DNA of 64,000 bases from Burkholderia cepacia (GCF_029962485.1 NZ_CP073638.1:744001-808000); one strand, 5' to 3'. Shown: positions 45,558 to 55,791, counted from the stretch's first letter. The notes: generated from the sequence alone by a model not told the origin. Program-made: numbers and translations.

Positions 45558-46057
45558 CAACGGACAGACTGTCGCGCGGCTACACGCGCATTGTCGGCGG
45601 CCCTCGCCGCTCGACCGTCAGCGGGCCGGGGCCCGACGTGATGGCCGCCCGGACGCTCGCGGGCGATCGTGTGCTGACGATGGACGGCGACGACATCGGC
45701 AAGGTGGCCGACATCATGCTCGACGTGCGCGCCGGCCGGATCGCGTATGCGGTCGTTGCGTCGGGCGGTGTGCGCGGGCTCGGCGACAAACTGCTCGCGG
45801 TGCCGTGGAACGTGCTCGTGCTCGACGTCGAGCGCAAATGCTTCGTGCTGCCGGTCGCGACCGAGCACGTGCGCGACGCGCCCGGCTTCGACCGGGACTG
45901 CTGGCCGGCGATGGCCGATCCTGGCTGGGGCGAAGCGCTGCACGCGTACTACGGCAGCTTGCCGTACTGGCTGATCGAGGAAGGCGAAACGGCACTGGAC
46001 TCGCCGCCGCACGAGGCGTCGCCGGACGCTCCCGAGGACGGCAAGCGGCGGCGTTGA
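45554..46057 (+). CDS. PRC-barrel domain protein
   Basis: The product is 167 aa. The PRC-barrel covers about 30-100 (MAARTLAGDRVLTMDGDDIGKVADIMLDVRAGRIAYAVVASG), followed by an acidic tail. PRC-barrels are small beta-barrels for protein or RNA contacts, often seen in stress and photosystem clusters. It is translationally coupled to the CBS gene. Its 3' end meets the oppositely oriented DUF4142 gene after 6 bp. Confidence 0.9.
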   Translation: MTTDRLSRGYTRIVGGPRRSTVSGPGPDVMAARTLAGDRVLTMDGDDIGKVADIMLDVRAGRIAYAVVASGGVRGLGDKLLAVPWNVLVLDVERKCFVLPVATEHVRDAPGFDRDCWPAMADPGWGEALHAYYGSLPYWLIEEGETALDSPPHEASPDAPEDGKRRR

Positions 46058-46063
46058 CGCCGG

Positions 46064-46687
46064 TCAGCGCGCGGCCGCGACGGCCTGCGCGAGTTGCCGT
46101 GCGGCGGCCAGATGCGCGTTCAGCGCCGGCAGCGTGCTAGCCGCGAATGCGCGAAGCTTCGGATCGCGGCCGTGCTTCGCCTCATCTTCGTAGAGCCGGA
46201 TCGCCGCTTCATGCACGCGCGGGCCGGCCAGTGCGACGTACGCCGTATCGAACGCATGACCTGCCTTCATCCGCAACGCCGTCACCGCCGGATCGACCAG
46301 CATCCGCGCCTGCACCGGCACACCCTTTTGCGCACCGAGTTGCCGCAATGCGCCGGCGAGGCGGGCGTGATCGTCGACCATCCGGCGCGCGAACGCTTTC
46401 ACGTCGGGGTTCGACGAGCGGTCGAGCGCAAGCTGGCTGGCCTGCCGTTCGACCTTGTCGAGCATGCCGGCCTTGTCGACAAACTCCGCATCGATGCCGG
46501 TCGGACGCTGCGTCATGTCGGCCTCGTCGGCGGTCGTGCCGGGGCGGACGACGCCCGGGGCGACCTGCACCGACGAAGCGGGCAGCGTCTGCGCGTGCGA
46601 ACACGCGAACGCCAGTGCGCCAACGGCAGCAGCCAGTGTGATTGCCGCCCGTAGGCGACGGCGCCGCTTGCTCCGGTTCGTGGTCAT
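46064..46687 (-). CDS. secreted DUF4142 (ferritin-like) protein
   Basis: The product is 207 aa with a signal peptide ending near AFACSHAQ. The mature part is a four-helix DUF4142 domain: FVDKAGMLDKVERQASQLALDRSSNPDVKAFARRMVDDHARLAGAL and MKAGHAFDTAYVALAGPRVHEAAIRLYEDEAKHG. The fold resembles ferritin-like bundles; activity is unknown. A GGAGG site precedes ATG. It is the downstream gene of the leftward set 47378-46064. Confidence 0.92.
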   Translation of the reverse strand: MTTNRSKRRRRLRAAITLAAAVGALAFACSHAQTLPASSVQVAPGVVRPGTTADEADMTQRPTGIDAEFVDKAGMLDKVERQASQLALDRSSNPDVKAFARRMVDDHARLAGALRQLGAQKGVPVQARMLVDPAVTALRMKAGHAFDTAYVALAGPRVHEAAIRLYEDEAKHGRDPKLRAFAASTLPALNAHLAAARQLAQAVAAAR

Positions 46688-46736
46688 CCAGGCCTCCGTG
46701 TGTCGTGACGGCGCGAGCCGGCCGCGCCGGTTGCCG

Positions 46737-46931
46737 TCACGCCGGACGATGGGGCGACGAGAAGAAATCGGTCCATGCGCCGTTGCACCACGCGCCCTCG
46801 GTGCGCTCCACCGACAGCACGCCGGCCGCGAGCATCGTCCGCTTCGCGAACGCGATCGTGCGCCGTGTCACGTGCGCGCAGCGTTCCGCTGGTTCGACCG
46901 GCAAGAAGCGGCCCGCGACGAGGATATCCAC
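46737..46931 (-). CDS. small protein of unknown function
   Basis: The product is 64 aa from GTG 46931, which has an AGGAGG site 7 bp upstream. It reads MDILVAGRFLPVEPAERCAHVTRRTIAFAKRTM and ends in FFSSPHRPA. No signal or membrane segment, no family recognised. It lies between the BON gene (36 bp) and the DUF4142 gene on one strand and is probably in one operon. Confidence 0.6.
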   Translation of the reverse strand: MDILVAGRFLPVEPAERCAHVTRRTIAFAKRTMLAAGVLSVERTEGAWCNGAWTDFFSSPHRPA

Positions 46932-46967
46932 GTTGAACCTCCTGCCCGGCGCTGACCCGCGCACCTC

Positions 46968-47378
46968 TTACTTCCGGCGGATCTGCAGCCTGTCGTGTAC
47001 GCCGCTCACGCCGTCGACGCCATGCACCACGCGGATCGCGGTCGCGCGTTGCCGTTCGTCGGGCACGTTGCCCGTCAGTTCGACGACGCGATGGCGAACC
47101 TGAACGTCGATGTCGCCGGACGCCAATCCGCGTTCGGCGACAAGCGCCGCCCTGACGCGGGAAGCGAGCGTCGCATCGCGGATCTGGCCGCCGACGGCCG
47201 ACGCCTGACTCTCGAGCTTCGCACCGACACCCTCCTCGGCCGATGCATGGCGGGGTGTCGCGATCCATATGAACGACACAATCAGCATGCACGCGACCGG
47301 CACGACCGGCGGCATGCGCTTGGGTCGAATCGGCTCGCGGCCCGTGCCGTCGCACCGCATGGTTTTCGTTGCATCCAT
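46968..47378 (-). CDS. periplasmic BON-domain protein
   Basis: The product is 136 aa. A signal or anchor segment (VVPVACMLIVSFIWIATPRHASA) is followed by a single BON domain: RDATLASRVRAALVAERGLASGDIDVQVRHRVVELTGNVPDERQRATAIRVVHGVDGVSGV. BON domains bind phospholipid or stabilise the outer membrane (OsmY type). GGGAGG precedes the ATG. It follows the histidine-kinase gene by 32 bp, so it may be read from the same transcript. Confidence 0.9.
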   Translation of the reverse strand: MDATKTMRCDGTGREPIRPKRMPPVVPVACMLIVSFIWIATPRHASAEEGVGAKLESQASAVGGQIRDATLASRVRAALVAERGLASGDIDVQVRHRVVELTGNVPDERQRATAIRVVHGVDGVSGVHDRLQIRRK

Positions 47379-47410
47379 CGGGCCTCCCGTATTCCAGTCT
47401 GACCGGGCGC

Positions 47411-49399
47411 TCAGCCGCGCCCTTTCCCGCCGTGCCTATCGTCCGGCGCGACGTCGACGATCACGCTCGCGAGCGTCGGCATGTCGACCGGCTTGCACAG
47501 ATACGCATCGAAGCCGGCGGCCAGCACACGGTGGCGGTCGGCCTTGCCGGCGTGCGCGGTGACCGCCACGACAGGCAAATGCCCGCTGCCGCCCGGCAAA
47601 TGGCGGATCCGGTCGAGCAGCCAGAAGCCGTCGCCGTCCGGCATTGCGAGATCCGACAGCACGACGCTCGGCGGATGCCGCTCCACCGCGTCGAGCGCGT
47701 CGTGCCCCGACTGCGCGGTCGACACTTGCGCGCCCATCGTTTCGAGCGCCGCGGCAAGGCTCGCGCGCGAGGTTGCATCGTCATCGACGACGAGCACGCG
47801 CTGGCCGTCGAGCGCCACCGAGTCCGACGCGCCTGCGGGGCGCGTCAGGCGCTCGGCCGGATCGTCGGCGTCCCAGCCGGCTGGCAGCGTGACCGTCACG
47901 GTCGTCCCGCGTCCCGGTCCGTCGCTCGTCGCGACGACGTCGCCGCCGTGCAGCTGCGCGATGTTGCGCACGATCGACAGGCCGAGCCCGAGGCCGCGCT
48001 TCGGCGACGCGAACGCGCCTTCGGGTCGGCTGAAGGTTTCGAACAGATGCGGCAGGTATTCCGGTTCAATCCCTTGTCCCGTATCGGCGACCGACAGCCG
48101 GACGCGTTCGCCCGCACGCGTCAGCGACACGTCGATGCGCCCGCCCGGCGGCGTGAACTTGATCGCGTTCGACAACAGGTTCGACAGCACCTGGCGCACG
48201 CGCTCGCCGTCCGCCGGAATTACGCAGGACTGCATCGCGTACGCCGTCGACAGTTCGAGCCCGTTCGCCTGCGCGGTCGCATCGAGCTCGCGCGTGGCGT
48301 CGCGCACGACGCGCACGAGATCGACCGGCACGCGTTCGAGACGCAGCCGGCCCGTTGCGAGCGACGACGCGTCGAGCAGGTCGCCGACCATGTGCGACAA
48401 CGACCGCGCGCTGCGATCGATCGCGTCGACCGCCTGTTCCGCGAGCCCGTGCCCGTCGACGTTGCGCAGCACCTCGACCCACCCGTAGATCACGTTCAGC
48501 GGCGTGCGCAGCTCGTGCGACACCGTGGCCAGCAACTCGTCCTTCAGACGGTTCGACGTGTCGGCCAGCGCGCGTGCGTCGCGGGCGCCGCGCAACGAGC
48601 GCAGGTCGCGCTGCTCGCCGCGGCGGCGTTCGCGCGCTTCGCGCAGCGTCATCGACAGGCCCGTGCAGTTGCCCTGTGCATCGACGATCGGCGACGCGGC
48701 GAAGGTCGCGCGAAAGCGGCCGCCGTCGCGACGCACACATAGCACGTCGAGCGGCCCGACCGGCGCGTGCAGGTTCGCGAACGTGGCGGGCAGCGGATGC
48801 CGCCGCCGCCAGCGCGGCGCGATCATCGCTGAGACGTCGCGCCCGCTTGCCTGTGCGGCGTCGACCCCGAAGATCCGGCGCGCGGCCAGATTCCAGCTCG
48901 TGATCCGGCGCGCGGTGTCGACACCGACAATCGCGTCGGGCGATGCGTCGACCACCCGGCGCAACAGGTCGTCGTCGGGCACGCGTGCGGCGGGCGCCGG
49001 CTCGCGATGCGGCGCGCGCATGGCGGCGTCCGCGTCGCCATCGTCGTCGACGGCGTGCAGGCGATCGTTCGCGATCAGCGGCTTCACCGCCATCACGAGC
49101 ACGCACTCGACGAAGCTGACCGCGACGAACGCACCGGCCTGCGCGAGCAGCGTGGCCAGCGGCGCATCGCGCCACCACAGCGTGCCGATCACGGCCACGC
49201 TCGCGACAGTCGCGGCGAGGCCGCCGCCGAACGACGTCAGCCAGGCGGCGGCGGCAACGCCCGCATAGAAAGGCAGCGGCGCAAACGGTGCGTGCTCGCC
49301 GACGACGTGAATCGCCCACGCCTGCAGCGCGGACGCCAGCCCGACGGCCAGCACGACCCATGCACCCTGCCGCAACAGCTCATGGGTCAGGGTCTTCAT
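47411..49399 (-). CDS. hybrid sensor histidine kinase/response regulator
   Basis: The product is 662 aa. Three to four membrane helices lie in residues 10-110 (a DUF4118-like sensor), then a PAS domain (about 143-255). The HisKA phospho-acceptor is H295 (VSHELRTPLN), the ATPase domain shows NAIKF, DTGQGI and GLGLGL (about 405-475). A C-terminal receiver domain (about 535-655) has Asp583 (LSDLAMPDGDG) and Lys636. The output partner is not fused; the sigma-54 activator transcribed divergently lacks a receiver. It precedes the BON/DUF4142 genes on the same strand. Confidence 0.94.
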   Translation of the reverse strand: MKTLTHELLRQGAWVVLAVGLASALQAWAIHVVGEHAPFAPLPFYAGVAAAAWLTSFGGGLAATVASVAVIGTLWWRDAPLATLLAQAGAFVAVSFVECVLVMAVKPLIANDRLHAVDDDGDADAAMRAPHREPAPAARVPDDDLLRRVVDASPDAIVGVDTARRITSWNLAARRIFGVDAAQASGRDVSAMIAPRWRRRHPLPATFANLHAPVGPLDVLCVRRDGGRFRATFAASPIVDAQGNCTGLSMTLREARERRRGEQRDLRSLRGARDARALADTSNRLKDELLATVSHELRTPLNVIYGWVEVLRNVDGHGLAEQAVDAIDRSARSLSHMVGDLLDASSLATGRLRLERVPVDLVRVVRDATRELDATAQANGLELSTAYAMQSCVIPADGERVRQVLSNLLSNAIKFTPPGGRIDVSLTRAGERVRLSVADTGQGIEPEYLPHLFETFSRPEGAFASPKRGLGLGLSIVRNIAQLHGGDVVATSDGPGRGTTVTVTLPAGWDADDPAERLTRPAGASDSVALDGQRVLVVDDDATSRASLAAALETMGAQVSTAQSGHDALDAVERHPPSVVLSDLAMPDGDGFWLLDRIRHLPGGSGHLPVVAVTAHAGKADRHRVLAAGFDAYLCKPVDMPTLASVIVDVAPDDRHGGKGRG

Positions 49400-49722
49400 T
49401 GCATCCTTGCCTCGCGCCGGCGCCCGTCGTGCGGCGACGTGCCTCCGTTCGGCGATCCGAGATGCCGTCGAGCGTGCCGGGCAGGCGTGGAAGTGTCAGC
49501 AAGCGATATGCCCGGGACGGGCGTGACACGCTGTTCGGGCGGTGGATGGCAGGATGGCGCATCGTGCCCGCCGCGTGTCGTGCCGGAGGCGGTCCGGCAT
49601 CGATCGAGGCCGCCCGCTGCTTCGGCGAAAAGCGATAGCGGCCGGCTTTTTCATCGGCTTTCTGTAAAAAAGCCGCGGTCCGACCCTGGATCGAGCAGCC
49701 GTTTCCGCCAGTCAAAAAACCG
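49400..49722. promoter_or_regulatory. divergent gap kinase/sigma-54 activator with inverted repeat
   Basis: 323 bp between divergent regulatory genes. CGGCTTTTT (49643-49651) and AAAAAGCCG (49667-49675) form a 9 bp inverted repeat with a 15 bp spacer, 47 bp upstream of the activator start. It could be an operator or a hairpin in the leader. I see no gene here. Confidence 0.5.
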
Positions 49723-50838
49723 ATGGTCGAATCCTTCTGCCCCCGTCACGAACATTGGAAATTACTATTCAGCGGCACCTTCGTGGCCGTTTCGCTGTCG
49801 ATGATAAATATTGCAATGAACGGAACGCGTGATGCCGATTTTCAAAACGGCCCGCTAACGACGATGGGTGAAACCGCAAATCGGTCGAAGCAGCGCGCAG
49901 ACGGCCGCCGGCTGTCCGGCCGGTCCTCCGCGATGCGCACGCTGCTCGGCCGCATCGAGAAAATCGCGCCGACCCGCGCCAGCGTGATGATTGCCGGCGA
50001 AAGCGGGGTCGGCAAGGATATCGTCGCGCGCCGGCTGCACGATCTCAGTGCGCGGTGCGACGGCCCGTTCGTGCCCGTGAATTGCGGCGCGATCCCGCCC
50101 GATATTGCGGAGTCGCAACTGTTCGGGCACGAGAAAGGCAGTTTCACCGGTGCGATCGCGCAGCGCGAAGGCTTCTTCGAGGCCGCGCGCGGCGGCACGC
50201 TGCTGCTCGACGAGATCGCCGAAATGCCCGCGGCGCTGCAGGTGAAGCTGCTGCGGGCGATCGAGTCGAATGCGATCGTGCGAGTGGGCGGCACCGAGCC
50301 GATTCCGCTCGACGTGCGTATCGTGTCGGCCACGCGGCACAACCCGGCCGATGCCGTGCGCGACGGCCGGCTGCGCGAGGACCTGTTCTACCGGCTCGCC
50401 GCGTTCGCGCTGTACGTGCCGCCGCTGCGCCAGCGCGACGGCGACGTCGAGACGATCGCGCGGGAATTCGTCGACACGCTGAACGCGCGGCACCGCTCGC
50501 ACAAGCGGCTGACCGACGCGGCGATCGCGGCACTCCGCGCGTACTCGTGGCCCGGCAACGTGCGCGAGCTGCACAACACGATCGAGCGCGCGTACATTCT
50601 GGCGGACGAAGGCATCGACGTCGCGCTGCCGAAGCAGCCGATACCGCCCGACCGTACGTCGGAGAGCGCGATGGCGCTGCCGCTCGGCGCGACGCTCCAC
50701 CATGCGCAGCAACGCTTCATCGCGGCGACGCTGCGTTATTTCGACGGCAACAAGCCGCGCGCAGCCAAGGCGCTCGGCATCAGCCTGAAAACGCTCTACA
50801 ACCGGCTCGCGCTGATGCGCGACAGCGGCCGCTCCTGA
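49723..50838 (+). CDS. sigma-54-dependent activator without sensory domain
   Basis: The product is up to 371 aa. The AAA+ core shows Walker A GESGVGKD, the sigma-54 contact loop as GSFTGA (a variant of GAFTGA), Walker B TLLLDEIAEM and the arginine-finger region REDLFYRL. A Fis-type HTH ends the protein (NKPRAAKALGISLKTLYNRLALM). No receiver or GAF domain precedes it; the first 65 residues are unassigned. Real start may be at Met near 49819 or 49864. Targets are unknown. Confidence 0.9.
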   Translation: MVESFCPRHEHWKLLFSGTFVAVSLSMINIAMNGTRDADFQNGPLTTMGETANRSKQRADGRRLSGRSSAMRTLLGRIEKIAPTRASVMIAGESGVGKDIVARRLHDLSARCDGPFVPVNCGAIPPDIAESQLFGHEKGSFTGAIAQREGFFEAARGGTLLLDEIAEMPAALQVKLLRAIESNAIVRVGGTEPIPLDVRIVSATRHNPADAVRDGRLREDLFYRLAAFALYVPPLRQRDGDVETIAREFVDTLNARHRSHKRLTDAAIAALRAYSWPGNVRELHNTIERAYILADEGIDVALPKQPIPPDRTSESAMALPLGATLHHAQQRFIAATLRYFDGNKPRAAKALGISLKTLYNRLALMRDSGRS

Positions 50839-50869
50839 GCGATGTGGCCGCGCCGCCTCCAGGCCGCGA

Positions 50870-52669
50870 TTACGCGACCTTGAACCGCCCGACCGTCGTC
50901 GCCAGCGCATTCGCCTGCGACTGCAGCGCGGTCGCGGCGGCGGTCGACTGTTCGACGAGCGCCGCGTTCTGCTGGACCATTTCATCGAGCTGCGTGACCG
51001 CGCGGTTCACCTCCTGAATACCGCGCGTCTGCTCGTTTGCCGCGTGCGTGATCTCGGAGATGATGGTCGTCACGTTCGACACGTTGGACACGATCTCGCG
51101 CATCGTGTCGCCCGCCTGGCGCACCTGCCCGGAACCGGCCGACACGCTCGCGACCGTCGATTCGACCAGCACCTTCACTTCGCGCGCGGCCTGCGCGCTG
51201 CGTTGCGCGAGACTGCGCACTTCCTGCGCGACGACCGCGAAGCCGCGGCCCTGCTCGCCCGCCCGCGCCGCTTCGACGGCCGCGTTCAGCGCGAGGATGT
51301 TGGTCTGGAACGCGATCCCGTCGATCACGCCGATGATGTCGCCGATCCGGCCCGATGCTTCTTCGATCTTCTCCATCGTCGCGACGACGTCCGACACGAC
51401 CGCCCCGCCGTGCGACGCGATCCGCGACGCGGCCGCCGCGCGTTCGTCGGCCTGGCCGGCGGCTGCCGCCGACTGGCCGACGGTCGCGGTGATTTCTTCC
51501 ATCGACGCTGCCGTTTCCTCGAGGCTCGCCGCGGCCGATTCGGTACGCGACGACAGGTCCTGGTTGCCCGCCGCAATCTCGTTCGCGGCCGTGCGCACCG
51601 ATTCGCTCGCGTCGCGGATCTGGCGCATCACGTCGTTCAGCTTGTCGACGAAGCTGTTGAACGAGCGCGCGATGTCGGCGACTTCGTCGCGGCCGTCGGC
51701 CGGCAGGCGCTGCGTCAGGTCGCCGGCGCCCGAGCCGATCGCGGCCATCGCCTGGCGCACCTGCGACAGGCGGCGGAACGCGGTCGCGGTGATCGCGCCG
51801 ATGATCAGCGACGCGACGCCGACGATCACGACCAGCGTGATCAGCGACGCGGTCAGCAGCGAGCGCATGCCGGCCGTCGCTTCGGTCTTGTCGAGCAGCA
51901 CCAGCGCGTACCAGTCGGTGCCCGGCACCGGCCGAGCACGCACCAGCTTCGCGTCGCCGCCGACGCTCACCTCGACGGGGGCCGTCGCGGCCGCGATCGT
52001 CGCGGCGCTCGTCGCGCCGAGTTCGGGCGACACGTCGGCGACCGGCTTCAGCGTGAGCTTCGGGTCCGGATGCGCGACGACGTGGCCGCTGCTGTCGATC
52101 AGCATCCCGAAGCTCGCGGGCGTCGGGCGGATCGACTTCACGTTGGCGATCACGCTGTCCATCGCGACATCCGCGGCGACGACGCCCTTCAGCCCGCCGT
52201 CACGCAGGATCGGCACCGCGAACGTGACGACGAGGTTGCCGGTGCCGGCATCGACGTAAGGCGGCGTGACGACCGGCTTGCCGGCCTGCGCGGCCTGCTT
52301 GTACCACGGGCGGCCGGTCGGATCGTAGTCGGGCGGGATGCCGGTCGGGTCGGAGAAGCGGAACGCCTTGTCGGCGTAGCCCGCATACACGTTCGTGAAG
52401 CCGCCGGCCGTGGCCATCTGCTTGAATACCGGCAGCGGATCGGGCGCGAGCGCCGCATCCTGCAGCGACGCGATCATCCGGCTGCGGGTGGCGACCCAGT
52501 CGGCGATCCCGACCACGTGGCCGCTCGCGACGGAGGTCAGGTTGCGGTCGATCGCATCGTCGTTGTACGAGTGCGCGATGAAATAGTTGATCAGCGTGGT
52601 GGCGACGAGCGCGAATACGACGATGGCGACGCACGCGGCGAGGATGCGGGCGCGGATGGACGAGAGCAT
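50870..52669 (-). CDS. methyl-accepting chemotaxis protein with dCache sensor
   Basis: The product is 599 aa. A first membrane helix (about 8-30) and a second (about 280-305) bracket a periplasmic dCache domain with [29 protein letters not shown], a ligand-pocket motif often found in amino-acid or carboxylate receptors. HAMP follows, then the signalling hairpin with [35 protein letters not shown]. It has no C-terminal CheR pentapeptide. It is a single gene that converges on the sigma-54 activator. Confidence 0.94.
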   Translation of the reverse strand: MLSSIRARILAACVAIVVFALVATTLINYFIAHSYNDDAIDRNLTSVASGHVVGIADWVATRSRMIASLQDAALAPDPLPVFKQMATAGGFTNVYAGYADKAFRFSDPTGIPPDYDPTGRPWYKQAAQAGKPVVTPPYVDAGTGNLVVTFAVPILRDGGLKGVVAADVAMDSVIANVKSIRPTPASFGMLIDSSGHVVAHPDPKLTLKPVADVSPELGATSAATIAAATAPVEVSVGGDAKLVRARPVPGTDWYALVLLDKTEATAGMRSLLTASLITLVVIVGVASLIIGAITATAFRRLSQVRQAMAAIGSGAGDLTQRLPADGRDEVADIARSFNSFVDKLNDVMRQIRDASESVRTAANEIAAGNQDLSSRTESAAASLEETAASMEEITATVGQSAAAAGQADERAAAASRIASHGGAVVSDVVATMEKIEEASGRIGDIIGVIDGIAFQTNILALNAAVEAARAGEQGRGFAVVAQEVRSLAQRSAQAAREVKVLVESTVASVSAGSGQVRQAGDTMREIVSNVSNVTTIISEITHAANEQTRGIQEVNRAVTQLDEMVQQNAALVEQSTAAATALQSQANALATTVGRFKVA

Positions 52670-52915
52670 GGCAACGACTCGGTAAGGGAGCGCGAACGCC
52701 CGGTGGACGAATTCACCGGGTAAACGGCAATCGCGCGGCTTACTTGAGGTCGTCGTGACAATTCAATGAAACATATGACGAAATACGTTGACGGCCGTCA
52801 GCGAATCGTCAGGTCGCGCGCAGGCGGACCGAAGCGGCAAGCGCCGCTGGCAAGAGGGTCAATCGTGATTCGGCCGCGACCGGCGACTTACCGTGTCAGC
52901 CGCGGCAAGCACCTG

Positions 52916-53170
52916 TCACAGGCGGACGCTCGGGCGCGGATCGGATTCCGCCGGCGCCGCACCGGCCTGCGTGTCCGCGTCGAAATCGTCCCGCTGGCGC
53001 ATCCGTTCTCGCAGGTTCCGGATTGCGAACACGTGGATGTAGTCATGCACGCGTGCGCCGGACGACAGCACACGCACTTCATCGTCGAGCATCGCACGCA
53101 ACTGATCCGCGCCAATCGCGCGCTGTTCGGCGGCTTCCTTGAGTGAATCGAGCAAATTGTCCTTGGACAT
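52916..53170 (-). CDS. small DUF3562-like protein
   Basis: The product is 84 aa from ATG 53170, which has an AGGAG site. It is helical (LDSLKEAAEQRAIGADQLRAMLDDEVRVL) with ARVHDYIHVFAIRNLRERMR, resembling DUF3562, short Burkholderia proteins of unknown role. The last 25 residues are acidic and disordered. Longer readings upstream run through non-coding sequence. Confidence 0.7.
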   Translation of the reverse strand: MSKDNLLDSLKEAAEQRAIGADQLRAMLDDEVRVLSSGARVHDYIHVFAIRNLRERMRQRDDFDADTQAGAAPAESDPRPSVRL

Positions 53171-53736
53171 CGACGGACTCCTGACGGTCGAGGAATGAAA
53201 AAACGACGGTACTGGAAGCTTAAAGACTGGTCGGCCGCGCGGCGTGCGATGCGCCGGCACGTATTTGCGCGCGATCAACGGCACGTTGCGTGCCGCCGTG
53301 CCGATCCGTCCCCGAACCGGCCGCGCTTGATTCGCGGCGCAAACTGCCCGCGAACGAGACTGGAAGCCCTGCCACGCCACCCCGGGGCGCGGCACCGGCC
53401 GACTGGCGGGCGGTGGAACCGCCGCGCAACGCCGATGCACTCGGGAACTTAGACCGGCCGAAATCATGCGTCAAGCGACGCTCCGCACACCGGGTTCATT
53501 CGTCGGAACGAACCCGCCGGTACGCCTGCGGCCCGGACGATCGGCCAATTGGCCGCGGCGCGTGTCAGCGGATTCCGATAGGCGCCGCGCAATACCTGAC
53601 AGCGAGTTCAGCGCGCGCCGCTTGGCAGCCTGCCGCCGTCACACGATACTGATGCCATGAACAACGCGTTCATACCGGATCATCGCCCAGCCTGCCATCG
53701 AGCAAGGCGCGCGGGGTCTGGCGCAGGAGACCAACC
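53171..53736. other. intergenic region without a supported gene
   Basis: 566 bp between divergent small genes. No frame carries both a ribosome site and plausible protein. A perfect palindrome CGGCCAATTGGCCG lies at 53542-53555. Promoters for both neighbours must be here. Confidence 0.5.
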
Positions 53737-54171
53737 ATGGCACATCGCAACTTCCCGGGCCGGGACGGCCAGCGGCGCGCGTCGGGCAACGCGCGCGCCC
53801 TGCCCGCCCGGACCGCATCGGCCGGCAATCGTCCGTCCGACGATCTCGACACCTTGCTCGCGCTCGCCCGCGAAGCCGGGCTGCTCGTCACGCTCGACGG
53901 GCAGATCGGCCGCGAGAAGTACCAGAGCGTCGCGGGGTCGATCCTCGCGCTGCAGCGGTTCGCCGCGGCCCTCGGCGCGCGACAGGCGCGCACCGAGCCG
54001 GCCGAGTCGGAGCCGCGCCGCAAGGCACGCCCCGGCTGGCCGCATGCGAACCGGCTGCGCAGCCGCACGTGCAGCGCATGCGGACCAATGCACGTCGTGC
54101 GCCCGCGCTCGCGGGTGCGGCGCGGCGTCGTCCGCCGGCACGACCTCTGCTCGATTCTTCGGACCACCTGA
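53737..54171 (+). CDS. small hypothetical protein
   Basis: The frame is 144 aa with AGGAGA before the ATG. Residues 34-80 look protein-like (DDLDTLLALAREAGLLVTLDGQIGREKYQSV, then SILALQRFAAAL). The second half is Arg-rich with an unusual composition (CSACGPMHVVRPRS). The C-terminal half may be frame-shifted or unconstrained. No family recognised. Confidence 0.5.
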   Translation: MAHRNFPGRDGQRRASGNARALPARTASAGNRPSDDLDTLLALAREAGLLVTLDGQIGREKYQSVAGSILALQRFAAALGARQARTEPAESEPRRKARPGWPHANRLRSRTCSACGPMHVVRPRSRVRRGVVRRHDLCSILRTT

Positions 54172-54715
54172 ACACGCATGCAGTCGACGCACGGCACGGG
54201 GCCGTGCGATGGCTGCGCGCCGTGACGCGTTCGCAGTGCCTGCCGCTGCCGCGCGAATGCGGCGGCACCGTGCGCGTGTCGACCTTCGCCGCGGTTCGCC
54301 TCGATGCGACTGCGCGCTCATACGCGCCGTTCTGAACGGCCGCATGCAAAACAATACCTGCGGGGAAAGTGATCCGACGGGGCCAGTCAGGCGGAAAGCG
54401 GACGGGGTGCGTGCACCCCGCCCGTCCTCCAAGGCAGCCGCTGGCTGCCTACCCTCGTGCCAGAGAGTTCTCGGTGGATGACACGCCATGCAATCGATGG
54501 CGCGGCTCCTGAAATCGATGTGCCGGCTTGAGCGCGCGTTCGATCGCGACCTGCCGGATCGGCGGTTTCGATGCTTGCGTGCACGCGCGGTTGTCGTCGC
54601 ACATGCACGACAGACCATCGCCATCGCCGGATGTTCCGTTACTGTCTCACGCGATGCGCATACCGTTTCTGATGCAGGTCAATCGACATCGGCTTCGTGC
54701 GTGATACCGCGCCAT
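54172..54715. other. intergenic region without a supported gene
   Basis: 544 bp between the hypothetical gene and the end of the Usp gene. A strong palindrome GGGGTGCGTGCACCCC occurs around 54405-54420, without a T-run. Open frames on both strands look like compositional artefacts. Confidence 0.45.
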
Positions 54716-55651
54716 TCACGCCGCGCCGCGCACGAGCAGCACGGGCACTTGAGCGAGGTGCGCCACGCGGCGCGCGACGCTGCCGATCAGCCAGGCGGCG
54801 ATACCGCGCCGGCCATGCGTGCCGACCACCAGCAGTTCCGCACGCCAGTGCACGGCATCGCGCATCAGCGCATGGGCCACGTCGTCGCTGGTCGGACGCG
54901 TTTCGACGACACCGCGCTTGGTCGGATTCCCCGTCGCATGAAACAGCGGCGCGATTTTCGCGAGCGCATCGTCGCCCTCCGCACGGTACGCATCCTCGAG
55001 CGCACGCACCGGCACGATATCGGTCAGACGAACCGCGCGATCGATCACGTATGCGGCGTACAGCAACGTCGTCGGCGCCGCGAAGCCGAGCCCGACACGC
55101 GCCGCGTGCAGCGACGGCTCGCTGCCGTCGACCGCGAACATCAGCCGCTGCAGCGCGCCGTCCGACGGCCGTGCATAGGCGGCCGGCACGATCAGCAGCG
55201 CGCAGCGCGCGCGCTTCGACAGCGTGTCCGACATCGCGCCTTCGACGAGCCGCAACAGCCCGTGATGCGGATTCGCGCCGACCACCAGCGCGTCCGCCTG
55301 CCATGCCGACGTGTCGTTCACCAGCGCATCGGCGACCGTGCCGCCCGTGACCGACGTATCGACGATGACCTGCTCGACCTCGATGCCGCTGTCGGCAAAC
55401 AGCGCGGCGATCCGCGCGTTGATGGCGTGCGCTTCGCCCATCATGTCCTCGCGCGCCGACGTCAGCAGCGCGTCGATGCGCGGGATATCGGGCAGCACGA
55501 GGCGCGGGTTGTCGATTGCGCAGACGATACGCAATCGCATGCCGGGACGCAGCAGCGTGCGGGCGTAACGTGCGGCGGACAGCGATTCGGGTGTTGGATC
55601 GACCGCCAGCGCGATCCGCGCGAGCGTCGGGATGGAATGGGCAGGCTGCAT
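54716..55651 (-). CDS. tandem universal stress protein
   Basis: The product is 311 aa from ATG 55651, which has a GGAGG site. It has two Usp domains (about 10-150 and 165-310). The second ends with the ATP-binding pattern GTHGRRGIAAWLIGSVARRV; in the first the equivalent region (VVGANPHHGLLRLVEGAMSD) is degenerate. Two-domain Usps are frequent in low-oxygen regulons. A near-consensus FNR/ANR site lies upstream at about -40, which supports anaerobic induction. Confidence 0.93.
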   Translation of the reverse strand: MQPAHSIPTLARIALAVDPTPESLSAARYARTLLRPGMRLRIVCAIDNPRLVLPDIPRIDALLTSAREDMMGEAHAINARIAALFADSGIEVEQVIVDTSVTGGTVADALVNDTSAWQADALVVGANPHHGLLRLVEGAMSDTLSKRARCALLIVPAAYARPSDGALQRLMFAVDGSEPSLHAARVGLGFAAPTTLLYAAYVIDRAVRLTDIVPVRALEDAYRAEGDDALAKIAPLFHATGNPTKRGVVETRPTSDDVAHALMRDAVHWRAELLVVGTHGRRGIAAWLIGSVARRVAHLAQVPVLLVRGAA

Positions 55652-55791
55652 GGCGAAAGCCTCCGTGCGTGCGCGTCGTCGCGGAACGACGACGGGAGCC
55701 TCGCGTGGAAGCGGCGCGCGGCGGCCGGGCAGCCGCCGCGGTCGCAGGGATCGGCGGGTAGCAACGCGAAGCGCGGACAAGCGATTTGTTC

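Noticed and set aside
53195..53452. 85-codon forward frame in the gap after the DUF3562-like gene
   Set aside because: Highly basic low-complexity reading with no ribosome site.
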